Position numbers and translations under genes: made by a program. Under the pieces are notes generated by a model that saw nothing but the letters and a program-made list of their open reading frames with translations, was not told the DNA's origin and ran no database searches. Shown here one piece after another: positions 14,773-23,433 of a stretch of 38,481 bases of DNA (positions are counted from its first letter, which is position 1; each line of letters opens with the position of its first letter). The DNA is from Micromonospora cabrerizensis (GTDB lineage Bacteria; Actinomycetota; Actinomycetes; Mycobacteriales; Micromonosporaceae), in the NCBI RefSeq assembly GCF_022230955.1, contig NZ_JAKKFI010000124.1, positions 1 to 38,481 on the forward strand. The letters run 5' to 3'.

Positions 14773-17700
14773 ATGCCCCGACACCTTCGCGCGTTCTGCC
14801 TCGTCCTGCTTGCCATCGCCACCGTGGTGAGCACCACCACCGCCCTGCCCGCCGAAGCTGCCCCCCGCTTCCGGGTGCTGGTCTTCTCCAAGATCACCAA
14901 CTTCTACCACGACTCGATCCCGGCCGGCATCGCCGCGATCCAGCAGCTCGGCGCCACCCACAACTTCGAGGTCGTCGCCACCACCGACGCCGCCGCGTTC
15001 ACCGACGCCAACCTCGCCACCTTCGACGCCCTGGTGTTCAACAACACCAACTCGCTCCCGACCTCGGGCGACCTGCTCAACGCCAGCCAGCGGGCGGCGT
15101 TGCAGACGTTCATCCGCAACGGCGGCGGCTGGACCGGCCTGCACGCCGCCTCGGCCAGCGAGCGGGACTGGCCCTGGTACGAGGGCCTGGTCGGCACGAT
15201 CTTCGACTACCACCCCGACTTCTCCTCCACCGGCGGCACCTTCCCCGGCCGGGTGAAGGTGCTCGACCGGGCGCACCCCTCCACCCGCAACCTGCCGGAG
15301 CTCTGGGAGCAGAGCGAGGAGTGGTACAACTGGCGGACCAACCCGACGGGCAACGTGCACACCCTCGCGCAGATCAAGGTGCGCGACGGCATCAACGGGC
15401 TGGACGAGGGCGTCGACCACGCGTACTCCTGGTGTCAGCGCTACGACGGCGGCCGTTCCTGGTTCACCGCCGGCGGGCACGCCAGCTCCCAGTTCAGCAG
15501 CCCCACGTTCCTGGAGCACCTGCGCTACGGCATCGAGTGGGCGGCCGGCGCGGTCGCCGGCGACTGCTCGGCCACCAAGACCAGCAACTTCGAACGGGTG
15601 GGGCTGGTCACCGAGAACCTGGCCGACCCGTTCGAGTTGGCCGTCGCCCCGGACCGGAAGGTCTACTACATCCAACGCACGGGCGCGCTGAAGGTGGTCA
15701 ACTCCGACACCCTCCAGGTCACCACGCTGCTGGACTTCGCCTACACCTCGGCGATGACCGACCAGTCCGACGGGCTGCTCGGGATGACCCTGGACCGCAA
15801 CTTCGCCAGCAACGGCTGGATCTACCTGCTCTGGTCGGACAAGACCCTCAAACAGCTCAACCTGTCCCGGTTCACGGTCGCCAACAACAGCGTCGCGCTC
15901 TCCTCGGAGAAACGCCTGCTGACCATCCCCACCTACCGGGGTGAGGGCCGGGCCAACTCGCACATGGGCGGGTCGCTCACCATGGACGGGGCCGGGCGGC
16001 TCTACGCGGCGATCGGGGACAACACCGACCCGTTCGCCTCCAGCGGCTACACGCCCGTCGACGAGCGGGCCGGCCGGGCCGCCTGGGACGCCCAGGGCAC
16101 CGCCGGCAACACCAACGACCTGCGCGGCAAGATCCTGCGGATCACCCCACAATCCGACGGTACGTACACCGTGCCGAGCGGCAACCTCTTCCCGGCCGGC
16201 ACCGCGAGGACCCGGCCGGAGATCTACGCGATGGGCATGCGCAATCCGTTCCGGATCACCGTCGAGCCGCAGACCAACGCGGTGCTGGTGGCCGACTACG
16301 GCCCGGACGCCCGCGCCGCCGACCCGAACCGCGGCCCGGAGGGGACGGTGGAGTTCAACCGGATCACCGGTGCCGGCAACTACGGCTGGCCGTACTGCGT
16401 GGGCAACAACATCCCGTTCAACGACTACAACTTCGCCACCAGCACCTCCGGGGCAAAGTTCAACTGCGCCGCTCCGGTCAACAACTCGCCCAACAACACG
16501 GGCCTGACCACCCTGCCGGCGTCGAAGTCCGCGCTGGTCTGGTACGCGTACTCGGCCTCCACCCAGTTCCCCGAGCTGGGCACCGGCGGCGGCGGCCCGA
16601 TGAGCGGCCCGGTCTACGACTACGACCCGGCCAACACCCGCACGACGAAGTTCCCGGAGTACTTCGAGGGCAAGTGGATCACCTATGAGCTGACCCGCAG
16701 GTGGTTCAAGACGCTCTCGATCCACAAGACGGCGCAGAGCTTCAGCAACGCGCGCTTCGGCGCCACCGCCGTGGGTGACCTCCAGTCGATCAACGGGATC
16801 TTCGGCAACATGAGCTGGATCCAGCCCTTCGAGGCGGAGTTCGGCCCGGACGGGTCGCTCTACGTCATCGACTTCGGCGAGGGCACCGGCAGCGGTCGTG
16901 GCGGCAGCAACGCCGGTGCGGGCATCTACCGCATCGACTACGTCGCCAACGGGCGGCCACCGGCGGTGAAGATCGCCGCCACGCCGGACAGCGGACGCAC
17001 CCCGCTCGCGGTGACGTTCTCCTCGGCCGGGTCGTCCGCCGGTGACGGGTCGGCGCTCAGCTACGCCTGGGACTTCACCAACGACGGCAGCACCGACTCC
17101 ACCGCCGCCAACCCGAGTCACACCTACTCGACGGCCGGAAAGCACACCGCCCGGCTGACCGTCCGCAACAGCGGCAACGGGTTGACCGCCACCGCGGTCA
17201 CCGAGGTGGTGGTCGGCAACACCCGGCCCACGGTGACCATCACCGTGCCGGACGGGGGCTTCTTCGACTTCGGGGACAAGATCCCGTACACGGTGACGGT
17301 CACCGACCCGGAGGAGAGCACCATCGACTGCTCCAAGGTCACCGTGCAGACACAGCTCGGCCACGACTCGCACGCCCATCCGCTGGACGTCTACACCGGC
17401 TGCTCGGGGCTGCTCGCCACCGAGGCGGACGCTGGTGACGGGCACGGGCCGGGGCAGAACCTCTACACCGTGGTCACCGCGCAGTACACCGACGGCGGCG
17501 CGGCCGGCGGCGTACCGGCACTGACCGGCTCGACCCGGGCCCAGTTGCAGCCCAAGAGCAAGGAGGCCGAGCACTTCACCGCCCAGTCCGGCATCATCGT
17601 GAACGACCGGGCGACCGCCCGCGCCGGCAAGCGGCTCGGCGAGGTCGACCACAACGACTGGGTGGCGTACGGGCCGGTGGACCTGCGCAACGTCGGCTCG

Positions 17701-18237
17701 GTGACGCTCGGGGTGACCAATGGCGGGCTCGGCGGCACCATCGAGCTGCGGACCGGCTCACCCACCGGCACCCTGATCGGCTCTGCCGCCATCGGCTCGA
17801 CCGGTGGGTGGGACAACCTGGTCTCCCCCACCGTCACGCTGACCAACAAGCCCACCGGCACGACCACCCTGTACGCGAGGTTCGTCAACGCCGCCCAGGT
17901 CGGCGGCACCCCGGACCTGCTGTCGCTGGACTGGCTGCGGTTCAACGGGGCCGGGGTCAAACAGGAACCGGGTGGGACGCTCTCCCTCGCGGCCAACCCG
18001 GCCAACGGCACCGCGCCGCTGACCACCACCCTCACCGCCACCGCGACAGCGCCGTCCGGGCAGAGCATCACCGACTACGCGTGGGACTTCGGCGACAACA
18101 GCGCCATCACGCACGGCGCGACCCTTCGGTCGACCACCCACGCCTATCCCCGCAAGGGGACCTTCACCGCCCGGGTGACAACCACCTACACCAGCGGGGA
18201 GACCCGCTCGATCAACCTGACCGTCACGGTCAGCTGA
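14773..18237 (+). CDS. Secreted ThuA - PQQ-type sugar dehydrogenase - PKD - CBM6-like - PKD protein
   Basis: 1154 residues, exported. The signal peptide is cut near residue 30 (LPAEAA/PRF). A ThuA-like domain spans about 32-260 (RFRVLVFSKITNFYHDSIPA, NGGGWTGLHAASASERDWPW, GHASSQFSSPTFLEHLRYG). A glucose/sorbosone dehydrogenase beta-propeller follows to about 715 (LADPFELAVAPDRKVYYIQR, DGLLGMTLDRNF, YAMGMRNPFRITVEP, GNYGWPYC). A PKD domain (LSYAWDFTNDGS), a CBM6-like sandwich starting KEAEHFTAQSGI and a second PKD (ITDYAWDFGDNS) complete it. The enzyme should oxidise or process sugars outside the cell while bound to a polysaccharide. The ATG at 14773 is chosen because the signal peptide begins there. 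It is flanked by LacI-like operators upstream and a strong terminator downstream. Confidence 0.9.
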   Translation: MPRHLRAFCLVLLAIATVVSTTTALPAEAAPRFRVLVFSKITNFYHDSIPAGIAAIQQLGATHNFEVVATTDAAAFTDANLATFDALVFNNTNSLPTSGDLLNASQRAALQTFIRNGGGWTGLHAASASERDWPWYEGLVGTIFDYHPDFSSTGGTFPGRVKVLDRAHPSTRNLPELWEQSEEWYNWRTNPTGNVHTLAQIKVRDGINGLDEGVDHAYSWCQRYDGGRSWFTAGGHASSQFSSPTFLEHLRYGIEWAAGAVAGDCSATKTSNFERVGLVTENLADPFELAVAPDRKVYYIQRTGALKVVNSDTLQVTTLLDFAYTSAMTDQSDGLLGMTLDRNFASNGWIYLLWSDKTLKQLNLSRFTVANNSVALSSEKRLLTIPTYRGEGRANSHMGGSLTMDGAGRLYAAIGDNTDPFASSGYTPVDERAGRAAWDAQGTAGNTNDLRGKILRITPQSDGTYTVPSGNLFPAGTARTRPEIYAMGMRNPFRITVEPQTNAVLVADYGPDARAADPNRGPEGTVEFNRITGAGNYGWPYCVGNNIPFNDYNFATSTSGAKFNCAAPVNNSPNNTGLTTLPASKSALVWYAYSASTQFPELGTGGGGPMSGPVYDYDPANTRTTKFPEYFEGKWITYELTRRWFKTLSIHKTAQSFSNARFGATAVGDLQSINGIFGNMSWIQPFEAEFGPDGSLYVIDFGEGTGSGRGGSNAGAGIYRIDYVANGRPPAVKIAATPDSGRTPLAVTFSSAGSSAGDGSALSYAWDFTNDGSTDSTAANPSHTYSTAGKHTARLTVRNSGNGLTATAVTEVVVGNTRPTVTITVPDGGFFDFGDKIPYTVTVTDPEESTIDCSKVTVQTQLGHDSHAHPLDVYTGCSGLLATEADAGDGHGPGQNLYTVVTAQYTDGGAAGGVPALTGSTRAQLQPKSKEAEHFTAQSGIIVNDRATARAGKRLGEVDHNDWVAYGPVDLRNVGSVTLGVTNGGLGGTIELRTGSPTGTLIGSAAIGSTGGWDNLVSPTVTLTNKPTGTTTLYARFVNAAQVGGTPDLLSLDWLRFNGAGVKQEPGGTLSLAANPANGTAPLTTTLTATATAPSGQSITDYAWDFGDNSAITHGATLRSTTHAYPRKGTFTARVTTTYTSGETRSINLTVTVS

Positions 18238-18244
18238 TCGTCTG

Positions 18245-18281
18245 GCGAGGGCGGGCGGGGGTCCACCCCGCCCGCCCTCGC
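18245..18281 (+). terminator. Strong hairpin terminator of the ThuA gene
   Basis: A perfect 16-bp GC stem (18245-18260 with 18266-18281) closes a 5-nt loop (GTCCA) 7 bp after the stop codon. It has no T-tract. Confidence 0.8.
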
Positions 18282-18414
18282 TCGACACCGCTTCGTCGAT
18301 CACTAGGCGTGTTGCGCCCAGACGATCTGGTCCTCGGGGCCCGGCGAGCCGAGGCGTCGGCGCGTCAGACACTCCAGGCCGCGCCGGTGACGCTGATCGG
18401 GGAGCCGGCAACGT

Positions 18415-18463
18415 AGATCTTGGACAGTTTCCGTTCTCGTGTAACGGAAACTGTCCAAGATCT
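18415..18463. repeat. Perfect 21-bp-arm palindrome with GATCTTGG ends
   Basis: The arms at 18415-18435 and 18443-18463 are exact reverse complements around a 7-nt loop (CTCGTGT). The outer ends read AGATCTTGG and CCAAGATCT. It lies in a 371-bp gene-free stretch (18238-18608) in which I see only this element and the terminator. It belongs with the GATCTTG-bordered palindromes near 1061-1274 and is probably a dispersed repeat rather than a terminator. Confidence 0.9.
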
Positions 18464-18608
18464 GGGTCGCGGCCGAGTCGCGCCAGCACGTCACGCCGCC
18501 ACGACGATCAGGGATGGAGAGGCAACGGCGACAGTTCCGTCGTCCAGGAGCGGAAGTGGCGCAACTGGAGGGAAGGCATCGACGCCCGGCACCGGTAGGT
18601 GCCCCTGC

Positions 18609-19076
18609 TCAGGGTCGGGCTGCACCCTCCATGGTGGTGCCTTCTTGTGGACGGAGTGCGGTCAGGAGGCTGTCGAGTTGACCCCACGCCCGCGCGCTGG
18701 CGATGGGGTCGATGTAATCCCGGGACTCGATGATGAGCCCATCGCGGATACGCATCACGAAGACGCATGGCACCGTGAATGCCTCACCTGTCTCGACCAC
18801 TCGCCCCTGATAGGCAAACTCGGCGACAATCACCTCCGGGTCCGCAGTCTCGTGAATCGTCACGTCGACCGGCTGACGGGTCAGCGTCCGGGCGACCGGA
18901 GGCGACGCGGTGAAGTGCTCGTGCAGTTCGGTACGGCTACGCAGCGGCGGCGGCTTGAGCGGGTGGAACGGATGCGTGACATGGGTCTGTTCGGCGTACA
19001 GGTCGGCCAAGTCCTCGTACGGACCGTCGCAGACACCGTTCACCAGCCGGAGGAAAGTTTCGCGTGGGCTGCTCAT
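18609..19076 (-). CDS. NTF2/SnoaL-like protein
   Basis: 155 residues with the cone-shaped NTF2-like layout: N-terminal helix MSSPRETFLRLVNGVCDG, YEDLADLYAEQTHVTHPFHP, then alternating strands VDVTIHETADPEVIVAEFAY, FTVPCVFVMRIRDGLIIESR and DYIDPIA. The pocket-lining His and Asp residues are present but the family is functionally mixed (isomerases, cyclases, binding proteins), so no reaction can be assigned. The ATG at 19076 has GAAGGAAG seven bases upstream. The gene stands alone; its neighbours face other directions. Residues after 140 (LRPQEGTTMEGAARP) are a short disordered tail. Confidence 0.82.
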   Translation of the reverse strand: MSSPRETFLRLVNGVCDGPYEDLADLYAEQTHVTHPFHPLKPPPLRSRTELHEHFTASPPVARTLTRQPVDVTIHETADPEVIVAEFAYQGRVVETGEAFTVPCVFVMRIRDGLIIESRDYIDPIASARAWGQLDSLLTALRPQEGTTMEGAARP

Positions 19077-19386
19077 GCCGGGCTTCCTTCGAATCGGTGG
19101 ATGTCACTCGAGCGGCGCCGAGGACCACCTCCGGGGTGGCCGGTGCCCCATCGGCGGCACCCTACCGTGCGCCTCCTTCCGTCCGGTCGAACCCCTGTAT
19201 CCGGTCATCGGCAAGACCACGGGCGTGATGGTGCCGGAACTGCCGATCGAGGACAGTTCCGCGGGGTTCGCCGCGTACGTGCCATCGGGCCGCCGGGCCC
19301 CAGTGCGTTGTCTCGGTAGGACGGTCCTGGGAAATGTCGCCGAGGGGCACGGTTGCCTGATCCGGGCGAGATGCGAGGCTGAGCAG
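19077..19386. other. 310-bp gap; possible coding remnant
   Basis: No complete gene is visible between the NTF2-like and PRTase genes. The plus frame that continues into the PRTase reads VIGKTTGVMVPELPIEDSSA from 19198, then AGFAAYVPSGRRAP, which has the composition of a real protein. I cannot assign a family and there is no convincing start. It could be a decayed gene end or an N-terminal extension of the PRTase that begins at an unrecognised start. Confidence 0.25.
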
Positions 19387-19911
19387 GTGACTCATCCGCT
19401 TGCGCGCCGCGTCTACGACACCTGCCATCTCACCGGACATTTCCGTCTGAGATCCGGGCAGGTCAGCGAGGAGTACTTCGACAAGTACCTGTTCGAAGGG
19501 CAGCCGGATTTGTTGCGCGAGGTCGCCGAAGCGATGGTGGCCATGCTGCCGGAGTGCGACGTGCTGGCGGGGATGGAGATGGGCGGCATCCCTCTCGCCA
19601 CAGTGATGTCACAGCTGACGGGGCTGCCCACAGTCTTCGTACGCAAGCACGCCAAGGAGTACGGCACCCACAAAGCGGCCGAGGGTGGTCCGGTGAACGG
19701 GCGGCGTGTCGTACTGGTCGAGGATGTCGTAACCACAGGCGGCGCACTCCTGGCATCGTGCGCGCAGCTACGGTCCATCGGGGCCCAGGTGGAGACAGTG
19801 GTCTGTGCTATCGACCGCGAGCAGGGCGGTCGTGAGAATCTGGCGGCCGAGGCGCTACAACTCCGCGCCGCTCTCACCCGCCGCGACCTGGAAGCTTCCC
19901 TGATCGCGTGA
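19387..19911 (+). CDS. Orotate phosphoribosyltransferase-like PRTase
   Basis: 174 residues of the type I phosphoribosyltransferase fold. The PRPP-binding motif is RRVVLVEDVVTTGGALLAS near residues 101-119, with the paired acidic residues ED. The flexible-loop region VFVRKHAKEYGTHKAAEGG closely follows orotate PRTases (Lys-x-x-Lys-x-Tyr-Gly-Thr). The preceding VLAGMEMGGIPLATVMS is the usual substrate-side loop. It should join a base, probably orotate, to PRPP in pyrimidine synthesis or salvage. At 174 residues it is near the family minimum and no other pyr gene is nearby, so it may be a second copy or a salvage enzyme. The GTG start has GAGG eight bases upstream. Confidence 0.82.
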   Translation: MTHPLARRVYDTCHLTGHFRLRSGQVSEEYFDKYLFEGQPDLLREVAEAMVAMLPECDVLAGMEMGGIPLATVMSQLTGLPTVFVRKHAKEYGTHKAAEGGPVNGRRVVLVEDVVTTGGALLASCAQLRSIGAQVETVVCAIDREQGGRENLAAEALQLRAALTRRDLEASLIA

Positions 19912-20055
19912 CAGCTCTGGTGCCGCCCGACCAGCGGCACGAGAGTTGTCTCGGGAAGCCGCCCCTGTGCGAAGGTCGGTTGTTATTACGTGGACGACTA
20001 CTGATCGAGAGCCTGCGCGTTGGCGTCGACCGTCCGTCACACCTGACCGGTGGTT

Positions 20056-20096
20056 GCGGGTGTGGGGCGGTGCGCTCGGCACCGCCCCACACCCGC
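20056..20096. terminator. Bidirectional hairpin terminator
   Basis: A perfect 18-bp stem (20056-20073 with 20079-20096) around GCTCG lies between the convergent PRTase and subtilase genes, 7 bp from the subtilase stop. Confidence 0.8.
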
Positions 20097-20103
20097 CGAA
20101 CGG

Positions 20104-23100
20104 TTACTGCCAGGAACTCTGTTGGGTGTAGACGAGGTTGCCGGGGACCACAGTGCCGTTGGTGCGGTACTCGGTGTAGGCCCAGAAGTCACCCTCGGCC
20201 AGCGGCTTGTCCGGCTTCAGCGTGAAGTTGAAGCCCTGACCGCGCTCCGAGGTGGAGGGCAGCGTGAGGGTGGCACCCGAATACTTGGCGTTACGGCCGA
20301 AGATGGCGTGGCCCAGCTCGAAGTCGACGACGGGACCACCGGGGTACTGCGCGAACACGTACGCGGTGTAGCGCCCCGGCTCGGGCAGGAACTTGTACGC
20401 CTGCTCGGCGCTGGTCCAGAACCTGTCACTGCTGTAGACGAGCGTGTCGCCCCTGTACAGGTAGAGATCGAGGTTCGTGTTCGGGTCGGCGGTGTTGGCC
20501 TCGACCACGATGCCGGCGGTGTTCGCCGGCACGGTGAAGTCGACCTTCTTCACACCGGTGGCGCTCGGGTCGAACACGCCGCCGTAGACGCCGGCCGGCA
20601 TCGAGTACGACGTACGCCGCATCGGCGTGTAACCGGTGCTGCGGCCGGCGAGCCGCCCGGTGAAGCCCGGCTGGACCATGCCGAACGCGCCGTTGGTCAT
20701 CCGGGCGAACTCCTCGCCGTCGTCCGCGTACGGCCGGGCCGAGATGCCCCACGGGCGGGCGGCGACCGGGATCCGGGCGCTGTGGGCCTTGCCGCGCCAG
20801 GTGATCGCCCCGGTCACGTACCGGTCCCAGGGCGCGCTGCCCCGACGCAGCGTGATGGTGACCGTCGCGGACGTGCCGGGTGCCAGCGTCAGCGATGCCG
20901 GCGACACGGTGACCGTCATGCCGGCCAGGCCGGACACCGACGAACGGTAGGTCTCCCGCGCCTTGCCCACGTTGGTCAGGGTGCGGGTGAGGGTCACCGG
21001 ACGGGTCCCGTCGTACTCGCGCAACGAGATGGCCGGCAGGTTGAGTGCCTTGCCGTCGGGTTCGGCAGTCTCACTGAACCCGATCAGCTCCGCCGCCGTC
21101 GGCTCGATGACCAGTCCCGGGTCCTTGGCCCCGGACAGGTTGATGAATCCGCTGCCCTGGTCCAGCGGGCTGCTGGTGCCGACGGTGTCGGTGGCGGTGG
21201 TGCGCAGCGCCGAGGCGACCGCGCCGGGTGACCAGTCCGGGTGCGTGGCGCGCAGGATCGCTGCCGCTCCGGCCACGTACGGCGAGGCCATCGAGGTGCC
21301 GGAGTACGCGTCGTACTGTCGCCCGAAGTTGCCCGCGGGCGAGACCGCGGCGATGATGTTCGATCCCGGCGCGACGAGGTCCGGCTTGAAGACGCCGGGT
21401 GCGACCTTGTCCGGGCCGGTGGAGGAGAAGTCCGCCACGCTGGGTATGCCGGGGACGCTGGAGCCGTCACCACCGCTGCGCAGCGACACCGTCGCGTCGG
21501 TGGGGTGGCGCATCAGGTAGTTGAACAGCGTGCCGGCCTGCTTCTCGGTCGGCAGGTAGACCACTGGGAAGCTGAAGATGGAGTTGATCCGGTAGTTGCC
21601 GACCGGGTCGAACACCATCATCGCCGCCCCGCCCTTGGCCTTGATCTCGGCGGCGGAGCCGAACATGTCAGAGAGCGCGCAGGCGACCACCTTGCCCTTG
21701 ATCTTGGCGGGGTCGAGGCTGCCGGGCTCGCAGTAGACCGCCCCCAGGTCTGGCGAGCCAGCCTGTTCCCCGAAGACCAGCGGTCGTGCGCCGCCGCCGG
21801 GCAGGGCGTCGAGCGAACCGCCGACCAGCTTCGTGCCGTCGCCCAGCTTGGCGGTGGCCTCGTCGAGCTTGGTCACCGCCGCGCCGACAGTGGTCACCCA
21901 GGGTGCCGCGTTGCTGATCGCTCCACTCACGATGCCGGTGTTGCCGGCCGACGCCGCGACGAAGACCCCGGCCAGCGAGGCGTTGAGGAACGCCACGCCG
22001 ATGGGGGTGTTGGCCTCCCAGTCGCCGAGATCGGACCCGATCGAGAAGTTCAGCACCTGCACGCCGTCGGCGACGGCCGCGTCGATGCCGGCGATGATGT
22101 CGGCGTCGTAGCCCATGCCGCCCCAGAGCACCTTGTAGACGGCGATCTGAGCATCCGGCGCCACCCCGGAGACGGGGCCGAAGCGGCGACCGTCGATCGT
22201 GACGTTCGAGATCGGCAGGCCGGCCGCCGTAGAGGCGGTGTGGGTACCGTGCCCGGACGCGTCGCGGGGGGACAGGAACTCGCCCTCGGGCACCGAACCA
22301 CCGCCGGCGAGCCACGAGTCGGCGAAGTACCGGGCACCGACGATCTTGCCGTTGCAGTGCTCGGCCACGAAGGCGACGCCGGTCTGGCAGGTGCCGCGCC
22401 AGGTCGCCGGGGCGGGCATCGTCCTGGCGAACGACGCGCTCTCCGGCCAGATGCCGGTGTCCAGGACGCCGATCACCATGCCCGCGCCCGTGGCGGGGCC
22501 GGCCTTGACCGGTTTGCCGGCAGGAGCCCCCGCCGGGAGTTGGTCCGGCGTGGCCGGGGCGGTGGGGGCCGGAGCGCCGGGGGTCGGCGTGGTCGACGGC
22601 GCGGTGGGCGGCGGCGTCCTGGTGCCGAGGACCCGCGAGGCGGTCACCGCGCGCACGCGCTTGTCCGCCCGCAGGGTGGTCGCCTGCTGGGCGGTCAGCT
22701 TCGCGGAGAACCCGTTGAAGGCGGTGGCGTAGGCGGCCTCGACCTGGACTTCGGCTGCGGCGGCGACGGCCGTGCGCTGCGCGTCGAGGTGCCCGCGATA
22801 GGCCCGTGCCGGTGCCGACGTGACGTCCAGCCGGTCACCCGCGTTCGGACGGGTCCGCGCCAGCCCGGACACACCCCCGGCGTACGCGGTCAGTGGGTCC
22901 TCGGCCAGTTCCACGATGTACATGCCGGAACCGGTCGCGTCCGTCGCGGCCCGTTGGCTGGCCTCGTTGCGACCGTCGGGTCGACGATCGGCCCCGTCGG
23001 TCAGGGTGACCCTCTTGTCGTGCCCGGCGGTGAAGTAGCCGGTGCCGCCGCCGGACGCCCCTCCGGGGGCTGCCGACGCCGATCCCGCAACCCCGGTGGT

Positions 23101-23175
23101 GCCGGTGATCAGGGCGACGACAAGCGTCGGTAACGCTAGTCGTCGCAGCCTGTTTCCGCTCGTGCCTGTAGCCAC
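20104..23175 (-). CDS. Secreted S8 family subtilase with I9 prodomain and PA insert
   Basis: 1023 residues. The signal peptide ends near residue 36 (ITGTTGVAGSASA). An inhibitor-I9 propeptide follows (MYIVELAEDPLTAYAG to VRAVTASRV), then a Pro/Thr-rich linker. The catalytic triad is Asp239 (GVLDTGIWPES), His309 (GHGTHTAS) and Ser628 (SGTSMASPYVAGAAA). The oxyanion Asn lies in VFVAASAGNTG. A protease-associated domain is inserted between His and Ser (KGKVVACALSDMFGSAAEIK, KGGAAMMVF). A cucumisin-type fibronectin-III-like domain and a beta-sandwich tail end the chain. It degrades proteins outside the cell. GTG 23175 with AAAGGAGC is preferred over an upstream GTG (23247) that would overlap a CebR-like operator. 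Confidence 0.93.
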   Translation of the reverse strand: MATGTSGNRLRRLALPTLVVALITGTTGVAGSASAAPGGASGGGTGYFTAGHDKRVTLTDGADRRPDGRNEASQRAATDATGSGMYIVELAEDPLTAYAGGVSGLARTRPNAGDRLDVTSAPARAYRGHLDAQRTAVAAAAEVQVEAAYATAFNGFSAKLTAQQATTLRADKRVRAVTASRVLGTRTPPPTAPSTTPTPGAPAPTAPATPDQLPAGAPAGKPVKAGPATGAGMVIGVLDTGIWPESASFARTMPAPATWRGTCQTGVAFVAEHCNGKIVGARYFADSWLAGGGSVPEGEFLSPRDASGHGTHTASTAAGLPISNVTIDGRRFGPVSGVAPDAQIAVYKVLWGGMGYDADIIAGIDAAVADGVQVLNFSIGSDLGDWEANTPIGVAFLNASLAGVFVAASAGNTGIVSGAISNAAPWVTTVGAAVTKLDEATAKLGDGTKLVGGSLDALPGGGARPLVFGEQAGSPDLGAVYCEPGSLDPAKIKGKVVACALSDMFGSAAEIKAKGGAAMMVFDPVGNYRINSIFSFPVVYLPTEKQAGTLFNYLMRHPTDATVSLRSGGDGSSVPGIPSVADFSSTGPDKVAPGVFKPDLVAPGSNIIAAVSPAGNFGRQYDAYSGTSMASPYVAGAAAILRATHPDWSPGAVASALRTTATDTVGTSSPLDQGSGFINLSGAKDPGLVIEPTAAELIGFSETAEPDGKALNLPAISLREYDGTRPVTLTRTLTNVGKARETYRSSVSGLAGMTVTVSPASLTLAPGTSATVTITLRRGSAPWDRYVTGAITWRGKAHSARIPVAARPWGISARPYADDGEEFARMTNGAFGMVQPGFTGRLAGRSTGYTPMRRTSYSMPAGVYGGVFDPSATGVKKVDFTVPANTAGIVVEANTADPNTNLDLYLYRGDTLVYSSDRFWTSAEQAYKFLPEPGRYTAYVFAQYPGGPVVDFELGHAIFGRNAKYSGATLTLPSTSERGQGFNFTLKPDKPLAEGDFWAYTEYRTNGTVVPGNLVYTQQSSWQ

Positions 23176-23230
23176 GAGGCTCCTTTCGATGGCTCCCCTG
23201 TGGAGCTCTTCCTCGATCACGATCCGCCCA

Positions 23231-23244
23231 TGGGAGCGCTCCCC
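23231..23244. promoter_or_regulatory. CebR/CelR-like operator upstream of the subtilase
   Basis: TGGGAGCGCTCCCC contains a perfect 12-bp palindrome (23232-23243) and matches 13 of 14 bases of TGGGAGCGCTCCCA, the box bound by actinomycete CebR/CelR cellobiose-responsive LacI repressors. It lies 56 bp upstream of the subtilase GTG. Confidence 0.6.
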
Positions 23245-23286
23245 CACCTAAGCCGTCGATGGTTAATCGAGGGTTTGCACGGTGTT

Positions 23287-23320
23287 ACGGATCGCCGGTG
23301 CGTATAAGATCACGATCCGT
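23287..23320. repeat. Small inverted repeat in the subtilase/cupin gap
   Basis: ACGGATCG (23287-23294) and CGATCCGT (23313-23320) are exact complements with an 18-nt loop that contains the AT-rich GCGTATAAGATCAC. It may be an operator or a decayed member of the dispersed palindromes. Confidence 0.4.
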
Positions 23321-23421
23321 CGGCCGCGCCTAGATCATGTTTTCCTGACGCCGCCCGAGCAGGGCCCGCACCGGGCGATCACCCACCACTGACGACGATT
23401 CGCCTGCCGCCCTTGCCGTAC

Positions 23422-23427
23422 TAGGCT
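23422..23427 (+). promoter_or_regulatory. -10 element for a leaderless transcript
   Basis: TAGGCT, six bases (TCCGCC), then the ATG at 23434. There is no Shine-Dalgarno. Confidence 0.55.
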
Positions 23428-23433
23428 TCCGCC

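Noticed and set aside
14701..17652. A 983-codon open frame on the minus strand opposite the ThuA gene
   Set aside because: It is the GC-rich shadow of a plus-strand gene with a signal peptide and five recognisable domains. The translated frame is Gly/Val/Arg/Asp low complexity.
18415..18463. Palindrome as terminator of the ThuA gene
   Set aside because: A closer 16-bp hairpin at 18245-18281 already fits, and this palindrome shares ends with others that are not next to gene ends.
20050..23133. Plus-strand open frames opposite the subtilase
   Set aside because: They are shadows of a full-length protease with an intact catalytic triad.
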